In this document: piece after piece, positions 6,752 to 13,331 of the stretch
Layout of the letters: each line of letters begins with the position of its first letter
Position numbering within the stretch: the stretch's first letter is position 1
Assembly (NCBI GenBank): GCA_021107195.1
Contig: JAIOTF010000401.1
Coordinates: 1-13,331, forward strand
Direction: 5' to 3'
Origin: Anaerolineaceae bacterium
GTDB lineage: Bacteria > Chloroflexota > Anaerolineae > Anaerolineales > Anaerolineaceae
Length of the DNA stretch: 13,331 nt
The notes under the pieces: model-generated
Databases searched by the model: none
Seen by the model: only the letters and a program-made list of their open reading frames with translations
What the model was told of the DNA's origin: nothing
Program-made: the position numbers and the translations under genes

Positions 6752-7507
6752 CTATTTCAATGAAATCGTAACTTTGCGATATGGTTCCTCGCCAACGCTC
6801 CGGGTAACCACGTCCGGGTGGCTGCGCAATTCCAGGTGGATCAAGCGCCGCTCATTAGCGGGCATCGGCTCCAGCAATTGGCGGCGGCCAGTCTGCACTG
6901 CCTGATCTGCCATACGACGGGCAAGCTGACGCAGTTGACGTTCACGCCGGATGCGATATCCCTGCACGTCCACGATCAACGGAATCCAGTGCCCCAATTC
7001 TTTGCCAACGATCAGGTTGGTAATATATTGCAGCGCGTTCAGGGTTTCGGAACGACGGCCGATCAAAATACTCAGATCATCACCAATGATGTCCAGCAAC
7101 AATACCGGCTCTTCGTTCTCTTCACCATTCTCAATATAACTGGATTCAACGGAAGCACGCACTTTCATTTTTTCCAGCAAACCTTCCAATACTGTCGTGG
7201 CAATCTGCAAAACCATGCGTTTTTCATCATCGAGACCAGCATCAGCTTTAGCAGCTTCAGGCTCAGACTTGACTACTGCGGGTGCAGTTTCCACAGCAGG
7301 CTCATCCTGTTCTTCTTCTTCTGAAATAATCCGTAAACGAACTCTTGCCTGGCGGCTGCGCAATCCAAAAATACCGCCTTTGCCGCCTGCATCCAAAATT
7401 TCAACCTTAACCGCTTCACGCGGCAGGCCAAGTTGATCACAGCCCATAGATATCGCTTCATCCACGGTGGGCGCAATGATCTCCAATGTTGTATCTTCTT
7501 GTGTCAT
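6752..7507 (-). CDS. jag: Jag/KhpB RNA-binding protein (Jag_N-KH-R3H)
   Basis: A cytoplasmic RNA-binding protein, usually encoded next to yidC and linked in Firmicutes to cell elongation and division through partner KhpA. Its 251 residues show the Jag_N domain (5-60; GGKGGIFGLRSRQARV at 41-56), a low-complexity acidic/alanine linker (61-95), a KH domain (about 96-183) and an R3H domain (about 185-250) with the RxxxH motif RRLIH at 220-224. The KH loop reads GRRS (150-153) where the family normally has GxxG; the loss of the second glycine may alter RNA binding. GAGGGAG precedes the ATG. The gene follows yidC after 43 bp and is the last of the operon. Assignment is secure; the physiological role in this organism is inferred from relatives. 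Confidence 0.93.
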   Translation of the reverse strand: MTQEDTTLEIIAPTVDEAISMGCDQLGLPREAVKVEILDAGGKGGIFGLRSRQARVRLRIISEEEEQDEPAVETAPAVVKSEPEAAKADAGLDDEKRMVLQIATTVLEGLLEKMKVRASVESSYIENGEENEEPVLLLDIIGDDLSILIGRRSETLNALQYITNLIVGKELGHWIPLIVDVQGYRIRRERQLRQLARRMADQAVQTGRRQLLEPMPANERRLIHLELRSHPDVVTRSVGEEPYRKVTISLK

Positions 7508-7550
7508 AAGTCTCCCTCACCTTGCCATTGAACCTACGAGTTTTTTATCG

Positions 7551-8327
7551 TCATTTTGCATCAGGGTTTTTCTTGAATATCTTCAAGTTTTCCCAATTCA
7601 ATCTTCCCAACAAAGCATACTGAATAATCCCCACAACACTCGAAGTAAAGAAATACAGCGCCAGGCCAGAAGCCAGAGTGTATGCCAAATACCCCATCAG
7701 GAACGGCATGTATAACGTCATCATATTCGACATCATTGCTGCCTGTTCATTCCCTTGCGAGGAAGGAGGCGTCATCAACTTGCTTTGCAGATAAGAAGCA
7801 ATCACCACCAGGACGGCCAACACTGGAATGCCAAAGTCAATTCCCGGAATGAATACCCGCTCCGGTTGACTCAAATCCATCCACAGGAATTGATTGTTCA
7901 GGGGTACCAATTCCGCCAGATTCTTCAGTGCCGGGTAGATGTGACGGGTTAAGTTGAGCATTTCAATCGGTGTGCTCGACAGCGCCCGGATGACCGCCTG
8001 GTACAAACCAATGATGATCGGAAACTGGATCAGGGTTGGCAAACAGGACGCAAACGGGCTAATCCCCAGCTCCTGATACAGTTTCATCTGTTCCTGTGCC
8101 AGTTTTTCCTTATCCCCTTTGTATTTCTCCTGCATTTTGATGTAGCGGGGATCGGTCTGCAATTCCTGCATGGCTTGCGTACCCTTAAGTTGCTTGACCG
8201 TCAAAGGATGCGTGACCAGCCGGATCAACAACGTGAACAGGATAATGGCGATGCCAAAATTACCCACCAGTTGGGTGATTAACAATACTACGTTAATAAA
8301 TGGAGCAATAATAATTGTATTCCACAT
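7551..8327 (-). CDS. yidC: Membrane protein insertase YidC (Oxa1 family)
   Basis: YidC inserts and folds proteins in the cytoplasmic membrane, alone or with SecYEG. The 258-residue protein is the short type without the large periplasmic domain of proteobacterial YidC and has no lipobox. The groove arginine is Arg36 in FTLLIRLVTHPLT. A charged cytoplasmic C1 hairpin region spans about 50-88 (MQEKYKGDKEKL), and LGISPFASCLPTLIQFPIIIGLYQ is the typical TM region that follows. Further helices lie at about 168-187 and 205-235, with a basic C-terminal tail (FKKNPDAK) able to contact ribosomes. The start overlaps nothing; AAGGCAGG lies just before it, and the preceding lipoprotein gene ends 12 bp upstream, so expression is surely coupled. 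Confidence 0.95.
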   Translation of the reverse strand: MWNTIIIAPFINVVLLITQLVGNFGIAIILFTLLIRLVTHPLTVKQLKGTQAMQELQTDPRYIKMQEKYKGDKEKLAQEQMKLYQELGISPFASCLPTLIQFPIIIGLYQAVIRALSSTPIEMLNLTRHIYPALKNLAELVPLNNQFLWMDLSQPERVFIPGIDFGIPVLAVLVVIASYLQSKLMTPPSSQGNEQAAMMSNMMTLYMPFLMGYLAYTLASGLALYFFTSSVVGIIQYALLGRLNWENLKIFKKNPDAK

Positions 8328-8339
8328 GAAAACCTGCCT

Positions 8340-9431
8340 TTATTTTGAGGGAACAGACCAGCGTTCGGTGCCATTAGCCGGATCCAAGACCACCATCAAA
8401 TCGTCACCGTTGGTGACCGCCACCAGAATGAAATCACCAGCCCGCACCAGCCCTGCCTGAAGTTCGCCGTCTACCGGATGTGACCACTGCTTGACACCGT
8501 TGAAGCTCACTGCCTGAACACCGGCTTCTTCAATGCCAAAAGCCACACCATCTTCCAGTAATGCACCAGAGCCAATCACCGGACCATCTACTGTAACCGT
8601 CCATTCAATATTGCCGTTGTTGGCATTCAAAGCATAGATCGTACCGCTCAAATCGCCAAACATGACCAGACCTTCATGCACAACTGGGGATGCCCAAACA
8701 GCGCCCTGTGTTTCAAATCGCCACAGCACTTTGCCGGACGGAGAAACTGAAACCAACTCCTGGGTCATTGTGCCCACGTATAGATTGCCATTTTCGCCCA
8801 GAGCTGGACTAGCGACCATTGCGCCGCCCAAATCCACTGACCAAACCTGACGGACATTTTCAGCACTTACTTCCAAAGCATACATGGAATGGTCCATCGA
8901 AGCCAGGTACACTTTTTCGCCATCATACACAGGCTGTGCCCATAATGCCTCGCTCGACTGGTCAAACTTCCAGGCCAATGTCCCCTCACTGGTCATCGCA
9001 TACAACATGCTGTCAGCCGAGGGCATCAGGATCAAATCATCTACCAACAGCCCGGGAGCGATGAAACGCTTCTCAGCTTCGCTGTATTTCCATTGCAAGT
9101 TGCCATTGCCCGTGCCCAGACTGTAGATACTATTTTGATAATCGCCAACGATCACCCCGCCATCCTTAACAACAGGAGGCGCATAGAATGTCAATGCCCG
9201 ATCTTCTTCGACCGGATACTGCCAGATCTGATTGCCATTCTCGAGTTTCAAAGCTCTCACAGCCTGACCATAAGAGACATAAACCGTCTCGCCGTCTACT
9301 GTGAAGCCCGGCCAGCTTGAAGCAGCAATCCGGCTGGCTGAAGAACACGCACTCAAGAGCATGCTGGCAGCCAGCATCAGGACAAGCAATGTCCAACGAA
9401 TGGTTCTTTGTTTTGTTTTCATTATCATCAT
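8340..9431 (-). CDS. Lipoprotein with PQQ-type beta-propeller repeats, BamB-like
   Basis: The 363-residue product begins with a basic N-terminus, a hydrophobic segment and the lipobox LSAC (Cys29), so it should be an extracytoplasmic lipoprotein. About eight repeats follow, each of the form IYALN..NG.. W (for example LYAMTSEGTLAWKF, IYALNANNGNIEWTV), which build a PQQ-like/YWTD-style beta-propeller like that of BamB. No PQQ-enzyme residues or extra domains are seen, so it is probably a protein-binding scaffold. It lies between yidD (34 bp) and yidC (12 bp) on the same strand, in a position not normally occupied in this operon. A role beside YidC in handling exported or membrane proteins is a reasonable inference, without direct evidence. 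It is an unnamed gene; 'BamB' would be wrong, because this organism probably lacks a BAM-style pathway. Confidence 0.85.
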   Translation of the reverse strand: MMIMKTKQRTIRWTLLVLMLAASMLLSACSSASRIAASSWPGFTVDGETVYVSYGQAVRALKLENGNQIWQYPVEEDRALTFYAPPVVKDGGVIVGDYQNSIYSLGTGNGNLQWKYSEAEKRFIAPGLLVDDLILMPSADSMLYAMTSEGTLAWKFDQSSEALWAQPVYDGEKVYLASMDHSMYALEVSAENVRQVWSVDLGGAMVASPALGENGNLYVGTMTQELVSVSPSGKVLWRFETQGAVWASPVVHEGLVMFGDLSGTIYALNANNGNIEWTVTVDGPVIGSGALLEDGVAFGIEEAGVQAVSFNGVKQWSHPVDGELQAGLVRAGDFILVAVTNGDDLMVVLDPANGTERWSVPSK

Positions 9432-9465
9432 TTTTTCATTTCCAATTCAGAAAAGCCCTGTTCTT

Positions 9466-9747
9466 TCAAGGAACAGGATCGTAACCACCAACATTGAAAG
9501 GATTGCAGCGCAGTATCCGCCAGGCAGACAGTCCACCGCCCTTCCAAATGCCATGTTTATAGATCGCCTGATAACTGTAATGGGAACAAGAAGGATAAAA
9601 CCGACAAGTATTTCCCGGTATGCCAGGTGAGATCACCTTTTGGTAAAAGCGAATCGCTAACAACAGCGGCCAACGAAGCACCGTCCACAAGTTGAACGGC
9701 AAGTCCCGCAATTTAGGTTCGCTGGCATACAATTCATCTTCAGCCAT
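9466..9747 (-). CDS. yidD: Membrane protein insertion efficiency factor YidD
   Basis: A small membrane-associated helper of YidC-dependent insertion. The 93 residues contain the family core: amphipathic RWPLLLAIRFYQKVISPGIPGN, the cysteine-bearing CRFYPSCSHYSYQAI, then WRILRCNPFNVGGYDPVP. This core has three conserved cysteines and the NPxxxGGxDPVP ending. An extra hydrophilic leader of about 18 residues stands before the core. The start overlaps the 3' end of rnpA by 8 bp, which implies translational coupling. Confidence 0.95.
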   Translation of the reverse strand: MAEDELYASEPKLRDLPFNLWTVLRWPLLLAIRFYQKVISPGIPGNTCRFYPSCSHYSYQAIYKHGIWKGGGLSAWRILRCNPFNVGGYDPVP

Positions 9748-10087
9748 TCGATTGTTCCAGCAAATTCGCTTTTTGTAAAAGCTGTCGGAAAGATGTCAAA
9801 AGATCCTCATAAGGAGCTTCACAAGACGTGGCGCGAGCCAGTATGACCAAATCCCATCCCGGACGCAGATCAGGGAGCAAGGTATCCACACAAGCACGGA
9901 TACGACGTTTCGCCCGATTGCGGTTGACTGCATTCCCTACGGCATGACTGGCTGACACGCCAATCCGCACCTGATCTAAATCATTTGGTGCTGCAATCAA
10001 TACCACAAGCGGGTGGGCATAAGACTTTCCTGTACGCCGCACCCGCATAAAATCAGTTGAGCGGGTCAGGCGAAACCTTTGTTTCAC
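9740..10087 (-). CDS. rnpA: Ribonuclease P protein component
   Basis: The protein subunit of RNase P, which with its RNA removes 5' leaders from pre-tRNAs. Its 115 residues begin with KQRFRLTRSTDFMRVRRTGKS and carry the signature RNRAKRRIRA (about 56-65), the conserved arginine-rich helix. GVSASHAVGNAVNRNR is the usual run into it. The GTG start at 10087 is fixed by an in-frame TGA two codons upstream and by the typical N-terminus; the only ribosome-binding-like sequence (GAAGG) abuts the GTG, so initiation may be weak or coupled to rpmH. The gene lies 104 bp after rpmH and overlaps yidD. Confidence 0.96.
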   Translation of the reverse strand: MKQRFRLTRSTDFMRVRRTGKSYAHPLVVLIAAPNDLDQVRIGVSASHAVGNAVNRNRAKRRIRACVDTLLPDLRPGWDLVILARATSCEAPYEDLLTSFRQLLQKANLLEQSNG

Positions 10088-10191
10088 CCTTCAAATTGTC
10101 CCATGATCAATAACTTATTGCCAATACATGATACAGACAAACGTTGAACAGACAATCTATACAATCCGTGTCTTTAACGACACGTCTCACT

Positions 10192-10362
10192 TTAGAAGTG
10201 ATTGTATTTGACGTGATTGTTTGCTTTCGGGGTCAAATTGTGTCGACCGCGAAGACGGCGGCGCTTCAAAACACTGCGCCCATTGGAAGTCGACATGCGT
10301 TTTCGGAAACCGTGCACACGCACGCGCCGTCGCTTCTTTGGTTGATATGTTCTCTTCGGCAT
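10192..10362 (-). CDS. rpmH: 50S ribosomal protein L34
   Basis: A short gene of 56 codons, translated here by hand: it starts MPKRTYQPKKRRRVRVHGFR, continues KRMSTSNGRSVLKRRRLRGR and ends HNLTPKANNHVKYNHF. KRTYQPxxxRR, HGFRxRM and the GRxVLxxRRxxGR block are diagnostic for L34, a basic protein of the large ribosomal subunit. The C-terminus is about 10 residues longer than the usual 44-46. GGAAGGAA six bases before the ATG is a strong ribosome binding site. It is the first gene of the rpmH-rnpA-yidD operon. A small hairpin (10167-10184) after its stop, without a T-run, may tune or process the message before rnpA. Confidence 0.96.
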   Translation of the reverse strand: MPKRTYQPKKRRRVRVHGFRKRMSTSNGRSVLKRRRLRGRHNLTPKANNHVKYNHF

Positions 10363-10541
10363 AAAAATTCCTTCCTATTCCACTTCGTTAAAGTGTGACA
10401 AAAAAATGCTCCCATCCGAAAAAAACAGCGGCCAGGCGATTTGTGTATCTGGTGATGTGAGGGATTTCTCTCCCATCACCACATAAACTGACCCGAACCA
10501 CTTCTTAATTGATTGCCGGACGGGGCCCACTACCCATAGCT
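10363..10541 (-). other. Long leader of the rpmH operon, no gene
   Basis: Between the promoter and rpmH lie about 180 nt without a credible gene. They contain an imperfect hairpin (GGTGAT 10451-10456 with ATCACC 10475-10480, and an inner GGGA/TCCC) and two T-runs as read in the transcript. A small CACTT/AAGTG stem sits about 15-30 nt before the start codon. A regulatory leader (for example feedback by a ribosomal protein) is possible but not shown. Confidence 0.4.
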
Positions 10542-10546
10542 GAAAA

Positions 10547-10575
10547 ATTATACCGCAACGCGGCATAACGGTCAA
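10547..10575 (-). promoter_or_regulatory. Sigma-70-type promoter of the rpmH operon
   Basis: Read on the - strand: -35 TTGACC (10575-10570), exactly 17 bp spacer, -10 TATAAT (10552-10547). This is the best promoter in the window and points at rpmH, giving a predicted transcript start near 10540. Confidence 0.8.
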
Positions 10576-10684
10576 ACTGTTTTTCATAAAATTCATATCA
10601 CAAACCAATTACGATATGGCTATCATCAAACTTGTTTCCCTCCCGTGACAAGGTTGAACGCGCAAAAAATTGACCATCACTATT

Positions 10685-11396
10685 CCGCCGCGTTCGGTGC
10701 ATGCTTACATCATTGGCGAACACGGCGACAGCGAAGTGCCGGTCTGGTCGCTGGCCAATATCGCCAGAATGCACCTGCCGCTTTATTGCAATAACAACGG
10801 GCTGAACTGTGACCCCGATGTACTGGAGCATATCTTCGAGCAAACGCGGGATGCCGCTTACCAGATCATTGAACGCAAGGGCGCAACCTATTCCATAGGC
10901 ATCAAGCTAATACATCGTTACACTTGGAAAGGTTGGCTTAATCAGCATTTGGCCTGCCTGATGCAGCCTTCCGCAGAGTTTCACTGTTTGCAAGATAACC
11001 CTCGCTAACCGGTTAATGACAAATTTTGTATATTTTGGAGGCAAAGTATACAAAAATTCAACCTTTCCAAGGGGCGCATTCGTTGAATATGTTGCTTTGG
11101 TTGACGAGTCTCTCCTTAACATCGCTTAGCTTGATGCGCATGGCAACCTATTACGCCATCGCTGCCGGGCTGATGGCAATCATCCGGGCCATCCTGCGCG
11201 ACCAGAACTCTGTGCTTTCTGTCTCCAATCACATAGAAGACTGTTATGGCATCCGTGACGTCTACCTGAGCCCGCCCAGATTGACCGTGGCGGCGTTGAA
11301 CGCATGTTGAAATTGGAATTGGACGAAAGAGAGGTCAGCGGGCTGCAAAATTCCGCCCGCATCCTCAAGGAAACCCTCAACCAGCTCTCCATCTGA
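10685..11396 (+). pseudogene. ldh: L-lactate dehydrogenase remnant, 5'-truncated, interrupted and frameshifted
   Basis: Three pieces in three frames match L-lactate dehydrogenase in order. The first (10685-10892) reads PRSVHAYIIGEHGDSEVPVW, with the catalytic His in GEHGDSE, and goes on to IFEQTRDAAYQIIERKGATY. The second (from about 11140) reads ATYYAIAAGLMAIIRAILRD and then DCYGIRDVYLS. The third, after a one-base shift near 11275, reads GGVERMLKLELDEREVSGLQ and ends at TGA 11394-11396. The NAD-binding half of the gene is absent; sequence before about 10685 has no similarity to it. About 250 bp of unrelated DNA separate pieces one and two. The gene is certainly non-functional. It lies on the strand opposite to both neighbours. 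Confidence 0.9.
10883..11152 (+). mobile_element. Insertion within ldh remnant, flanked by a 10-bp direct repeat
   Basis: GCAACCTATT occurs at 10883-10892 and again at 11143-11152, exactly at the point where the ldh reading is broken, as expected for a target duplication or a recombination join. Inside, CTTGGAAAGGTTG (10923-10935) is matched by its perfect inverted copy (11059-11071), 13 bp each. No transposase is encoded. It could be a MITE-like element, although the inverted repeats are not at the ends of the inserted segment. Confidence 0.4.
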
Positions 11397-11422
11397 CCCG
11401 TCCATCTTGTTCAGGTCATTCA

Positions 11423-12703
11423 CTAATCCACGATCTCTCCCATCATCCGCCGCGGGCCATCCTCCACCAAATGCACGTGCTGGAGCGTGTTCCAGGCATT
11501 CACCGGGCTGAAAGCCTCAACCCGCAGGTAGTTATCCGTCAATCCCCTCATCAACCACCCGCCATCCTGCTCCTGCGCCAATTCCCACAGCACCGAAATC
11601 GACTGTCCCATGAATTGTTGGCGGTACACCTGTGCTGATTCGGCCAGGACCTCCCGCACCTGTGCGTTGCGCTGGCGGCGCTCGGTCAGCGGCACCTGAT
11701 CTTCCATGCGCGCCGCTGCTGTGCCAGGGCGCGCAGAAAATGTAAAGACATGTCCCGCAGCAAAATTCATCTCGCGCACAAAAGCCAGCGTCTCAGCAAA
11801 TTCTTTCTCATCTTCTCCCGGGAATCCAGTAATGATATCTGTCGTGATCGCCATCTCCGGGTGCACTGCCCGGGCACGTTCCACGAGCCGCCGAAAAGCA
11901 GCCGGATTGGTCTTGCGTACCATACGTTTCAAAGTGTCTGCGGAGCCGGATTGCAGCGGCAAATGAACATGGCGGCACATGCGGCTGTTTTGCCACATCC
12001 CGAAAAAACCTTCTTCCAGTTCCCACGGCTCCAGCGAGGAAAGCCGCAAACGCGGCACATCGGTTTCCCTCAAAATCGCCGCCAGCAGGTCACTTAATCG
12101 CAGGCGCAGTCCTCCGTCAAAGTCCTGTCCCCACGCCTGGATATTGACCCCCGTCAGCACCACTTCCTGCGTGCCCCCGGCCTGCGCGGCACGGATATCA
12201 GCCAAAACCTCATCCAATGGCACGCTGCGACTGGTGCCGCGCGCCAGGCGGGTTACACAGAACGTGCAGTGATTATCACATCCATCCTGTACCTTGATGA
12301 ACGCTCTTGTGCGGCTATGCGCACCGGGCAGCGGGCGGCGGGCAATCATTCCCGGCAGGAATTCTTCCACGGGCAGTCCCAGGAAATCAGCCACCAGAGC
12401 CTCTTTTTCCTCATTCACCACCACCTGCACCGCACCCGACAATGCAGCAGTATCCGCCGGCTCCAGCGTGGCCCAGCAGCCTGTGGCGATCACTTGCTGT
12501 GCTCCAGCCCGCAAAGCCTGGCGAATCTTCTTGCGAGAGTCGGCCACTGCTTTACCGGTCACAGCACAGGTATTGACAACAACCACATCCGCCTTACCGG
12601 CCTCATCCACGATTTCATGCCCCGCTATCCGAAACTGAGCGGCCATGCGTTCAATCTCGCTTTGGTTAAGCCGGCAGCCAATCACATCCAGATAAATCTT
12701 CAT
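11423..12703 (-). CDS. mtaB: tRNA (t6A37) methylthiotransferase MtaB
   Basis: A radical-SAM methylthiotransferase that adds a methylthio group to t6A at position 37 of tRNAs reading ANN codons. The 426-residue protein has the UPF0004 N-domain with Cys10 (IGCRLNQSE), Cys46 (NTCAVT) and Cys76 (TGCWAT) for the second Fe-S cluster. The radical-SAM motif is DGCDNHCTFC with Cys142, Cys146 and Cys149. HVHLPLQSGS and DIITGFPGE follow, as in the family, and a TRAM-like C-terminus lies at about 365-426. GCRLNQ and the SRKKIRQ stretch point to MtaB rather than MiaB or RimO. The start is ATG at 12703 with AAGGGTAGTAGGTAG upstream. It is in tandem with the TPR gene, 83 bp after it. Confidence 0.92.
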   Translation of the reverse strand: MKIYLDVIGCRLNQSEIERMAAQFRIAGHEIVDEAGKADVVVVNTCAVTGKAVADSRKKIRQALRAGAQQVIATGCWATLEPADTAALSGAVQVVVNEEKEALVADFLGLPVEEFLPGMIARRPLPGAHSRTRAFIKVQDGCDNHCTFCVTRLARGTSRSVPLDEVLADIRAAQAGGTQEVVLTGVNIQAWGQDFDGGLRLRLSDLLAAILRETDVPRLRLSSLEPWELEEGFFGMWQNSRMCRHVHLPLQSGSADTLKRMVRKTNPAAFRRLVERARAVHPEMAITTDIITGFPGEDEKEFAETLAFVREMNFAAGHVFTFSARPGTAAARMEDQVPLTERRQRNAQVREVLAESAQVYRQQFMGQSISVLWELAQEQDGGWLMRGLTDNYLRVEAFSPVNAWNTLQHVHLVEDGPRRMMGEIVD

Positions 12704-12786
12704 CTACCTACTACCCTTAAACCTCAATTGATCACTCCTCTTCGGTTCTTTCAACCTGCCATTTATTTAACAGCGCATCAATCCAT

Positions 12787-13331
12787 TCAATTCAATCCAT
12801 CCAGCAGCCGCTGCGCCATCACGCCAACAGAACCTTTTTGGTCCAGGCTGACCGCCTGCAGCAAATGGCGTTTTGCCAGTTGAACCTGGCCGCTCTGGAT
12901 ATATAGCTGTCCCAGATGAAAATGCGCTGAAACGCAGGACGCATCCTGCTGTATCGCCTGCTGCAAAAAGCGCTCTGCTGACGGCAGATCCTGGAAATAC
13001 ATCATTGTCCAGCCCATCAGGTCCAGCGCGGCCGGGTCATCCGGCTGCGAGGCCAACGCCCGGCGAGCAGCAGGCAACCCCACCGTACGCGCTTCAATGC
13101 CATTCTCGATGCTGAATCGGGCCAGTGTCTGCCAGTAAAGCGGGTCGTCTTCAGCCATTGTGGCAGCTTTCTGATAATACGGCAGCGCCGAAAGGATGTC
13201 CCCCATCTCGCGCAAGGAGTGCCCGATCTCGGCCTGCCAGGCTGCTTGTTCCGGCTCTTCTGCCGCCAGCCGGGTGTAGATAGACAAAGCCACTTCCGGC
13301 TTGCCCTGCCGCCGCCAGTAGAGTGCCGACA
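12787..13331 (-). CDS. Tetratricopeptide repeat protein, C-terminal part (runs off the window)
   Basis: The frame is open from the window edge through the GTG at 13293 (reading SALYWRRQGKPEVALSIYTR), so the start lies outside. About five TPR units can be seen, e.g. GDILSALPYYQKAATMAEDD, QDLPSAERFLQQAIQQDASC and GQVQLAKRHLLQAVSLDQKG, with the usual alternating helix residues. It is a protein-protein interaction scaffold of unknown partner. No signal or catalytic domain is visible in the part present. It is upstream of mtaB on the same strand and may share its transcript, but a functional link is not evident. Confidence 0.85.
   Translation of the reverse strand, partial: SALYWRRQGKPEVALSIYTRLAAEEPEQAAWQAEIGHSLREMGDILSALPYYQKAATMAEDDPLYWQTLARFSIENGIEARTVGLPAARRALASQPDDPAALDLMGWTMMYFQDLPSAERFLQQAIQQDASCVSAHFHLGQLYIQSGQVQLAKRHLLQAVSLDQKGSVGVMAQRLLDGLN

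Noticed and set aside
8340..9431. PQQ-dependent dehydrogenase
   Set aside because: The repeats resemble PQQ propeller blades, but the protein is too short, is a lipoprotein and shows no cofactor-binding or catalytic residues of those enzymes.
9740..10680. Replication origin near rpmH/rnpA
   Set aside because: dnaA often lies next to rpmH, but no dnaA gene is present and I saw no cluster of TTATCCACA-like boxes, only an isolated near match inside rnpA (around 9891).
10375..10843. Two - strand open frames upstream of rpmH (10375-10608, 10598-10843)
   Set aside because: The first overlies the promoter and leader, and the second is antisense to the ldh remnant. Neither has a ribosome binding site or protein-like pattern.
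10907..11122. 71-residue - strand frame inside the ldh insertion
   Set aside because: It spans the inverted repeat and shows no domain. It could be a coincidence of the short insertion.
1..13331. CRISPR array, tRNA or rRNA genes
   Set aside because: No regularly spaced repeats, no cloverleaf-like sequence and no rRNA motifs were recognised on either strand.

Overview
The window looks like part of a Chloroflexota genome, most likely an Anaerolineae relative. This is an inference from familiar protein styles and not a proven placement. The signs are the Gram-positive-like order rpmH-rnpA-yidD-(lipoprotein)-yidC-jag with a short YidC, the RHS tip style, a long tyrosine recombinase of a kind I associate with this phylum, and an MtaB beginning MKIYLDVIGCRLNQ. 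Conserved housekeeping blocks alternate with accessory and decaying DNA.

Layout: (1) Positions 3-896 (+) hold the 3' part of a PAF-acetylhydrolase-like alpha/beta hydrolase, followed by a strong terminator. (2) Positions 1026-2458 (+) are visibly AT-rich: the last ~40 codons of an RHS core without its body, running into a glycine-rich hydrophobic C-terminal domain, then 5 bp later a five-helix membrane protein. This resembles an orphan polymorphic-toxin tip with a possible immunity partner. (3) Positions 2596-5018 (-) hold two tyrosine recombinase genes joined by a TAATG stop/start overlap. The second is split by an in-frame TAG, and the first has a good ribosome binding site placed before ATA instead of ATG. 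A large imperfect palindrome lies immediately upstream. (4) Positions 5151-6455 (-) encode a pyrimidine-nucleoside phosphorylase. (5) Positions 6752-10362 (-) form one likely operon, rpmH-rnpA-yidD-PQQ-repeat lipoprotein-yidC-jag, driven by a near-consensus promoter at 10547-10575 through a leader of about 180 nt. It ends in a run of three hairpins (6621-6738). (6) Positions 10685-11396 (+) are the remains of an L-lactate dehydrogenase gene, without its 5' half, interrupted by about 250 bp and frameshifted. (7) Positions 11423-13331 (-) carry mtaB and the C-terminal part of a TPR protein that runs off the window.

How the genes work together: the rpmH operon links ribosome assembly (L34), tRNA 5' processing (RNase P protein), membrane protein insertion (YidD, YidC) and an RNA-binding protein (Jag/KhpB). 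A predicted outer-face lipoprotein with a beta-propeller is inserted just before yidC. The accessory part shows repeated decay (orphan RHS tip, nonsense-split recombinase, ldh remnant), as expected for a region with past mobile-element activity. The best candidates for something undescribed are the RHS-tip/membrane-protein pair, the two-recombinase unit with its palindrome, and the propeller lipoprotein in the yidC operon.
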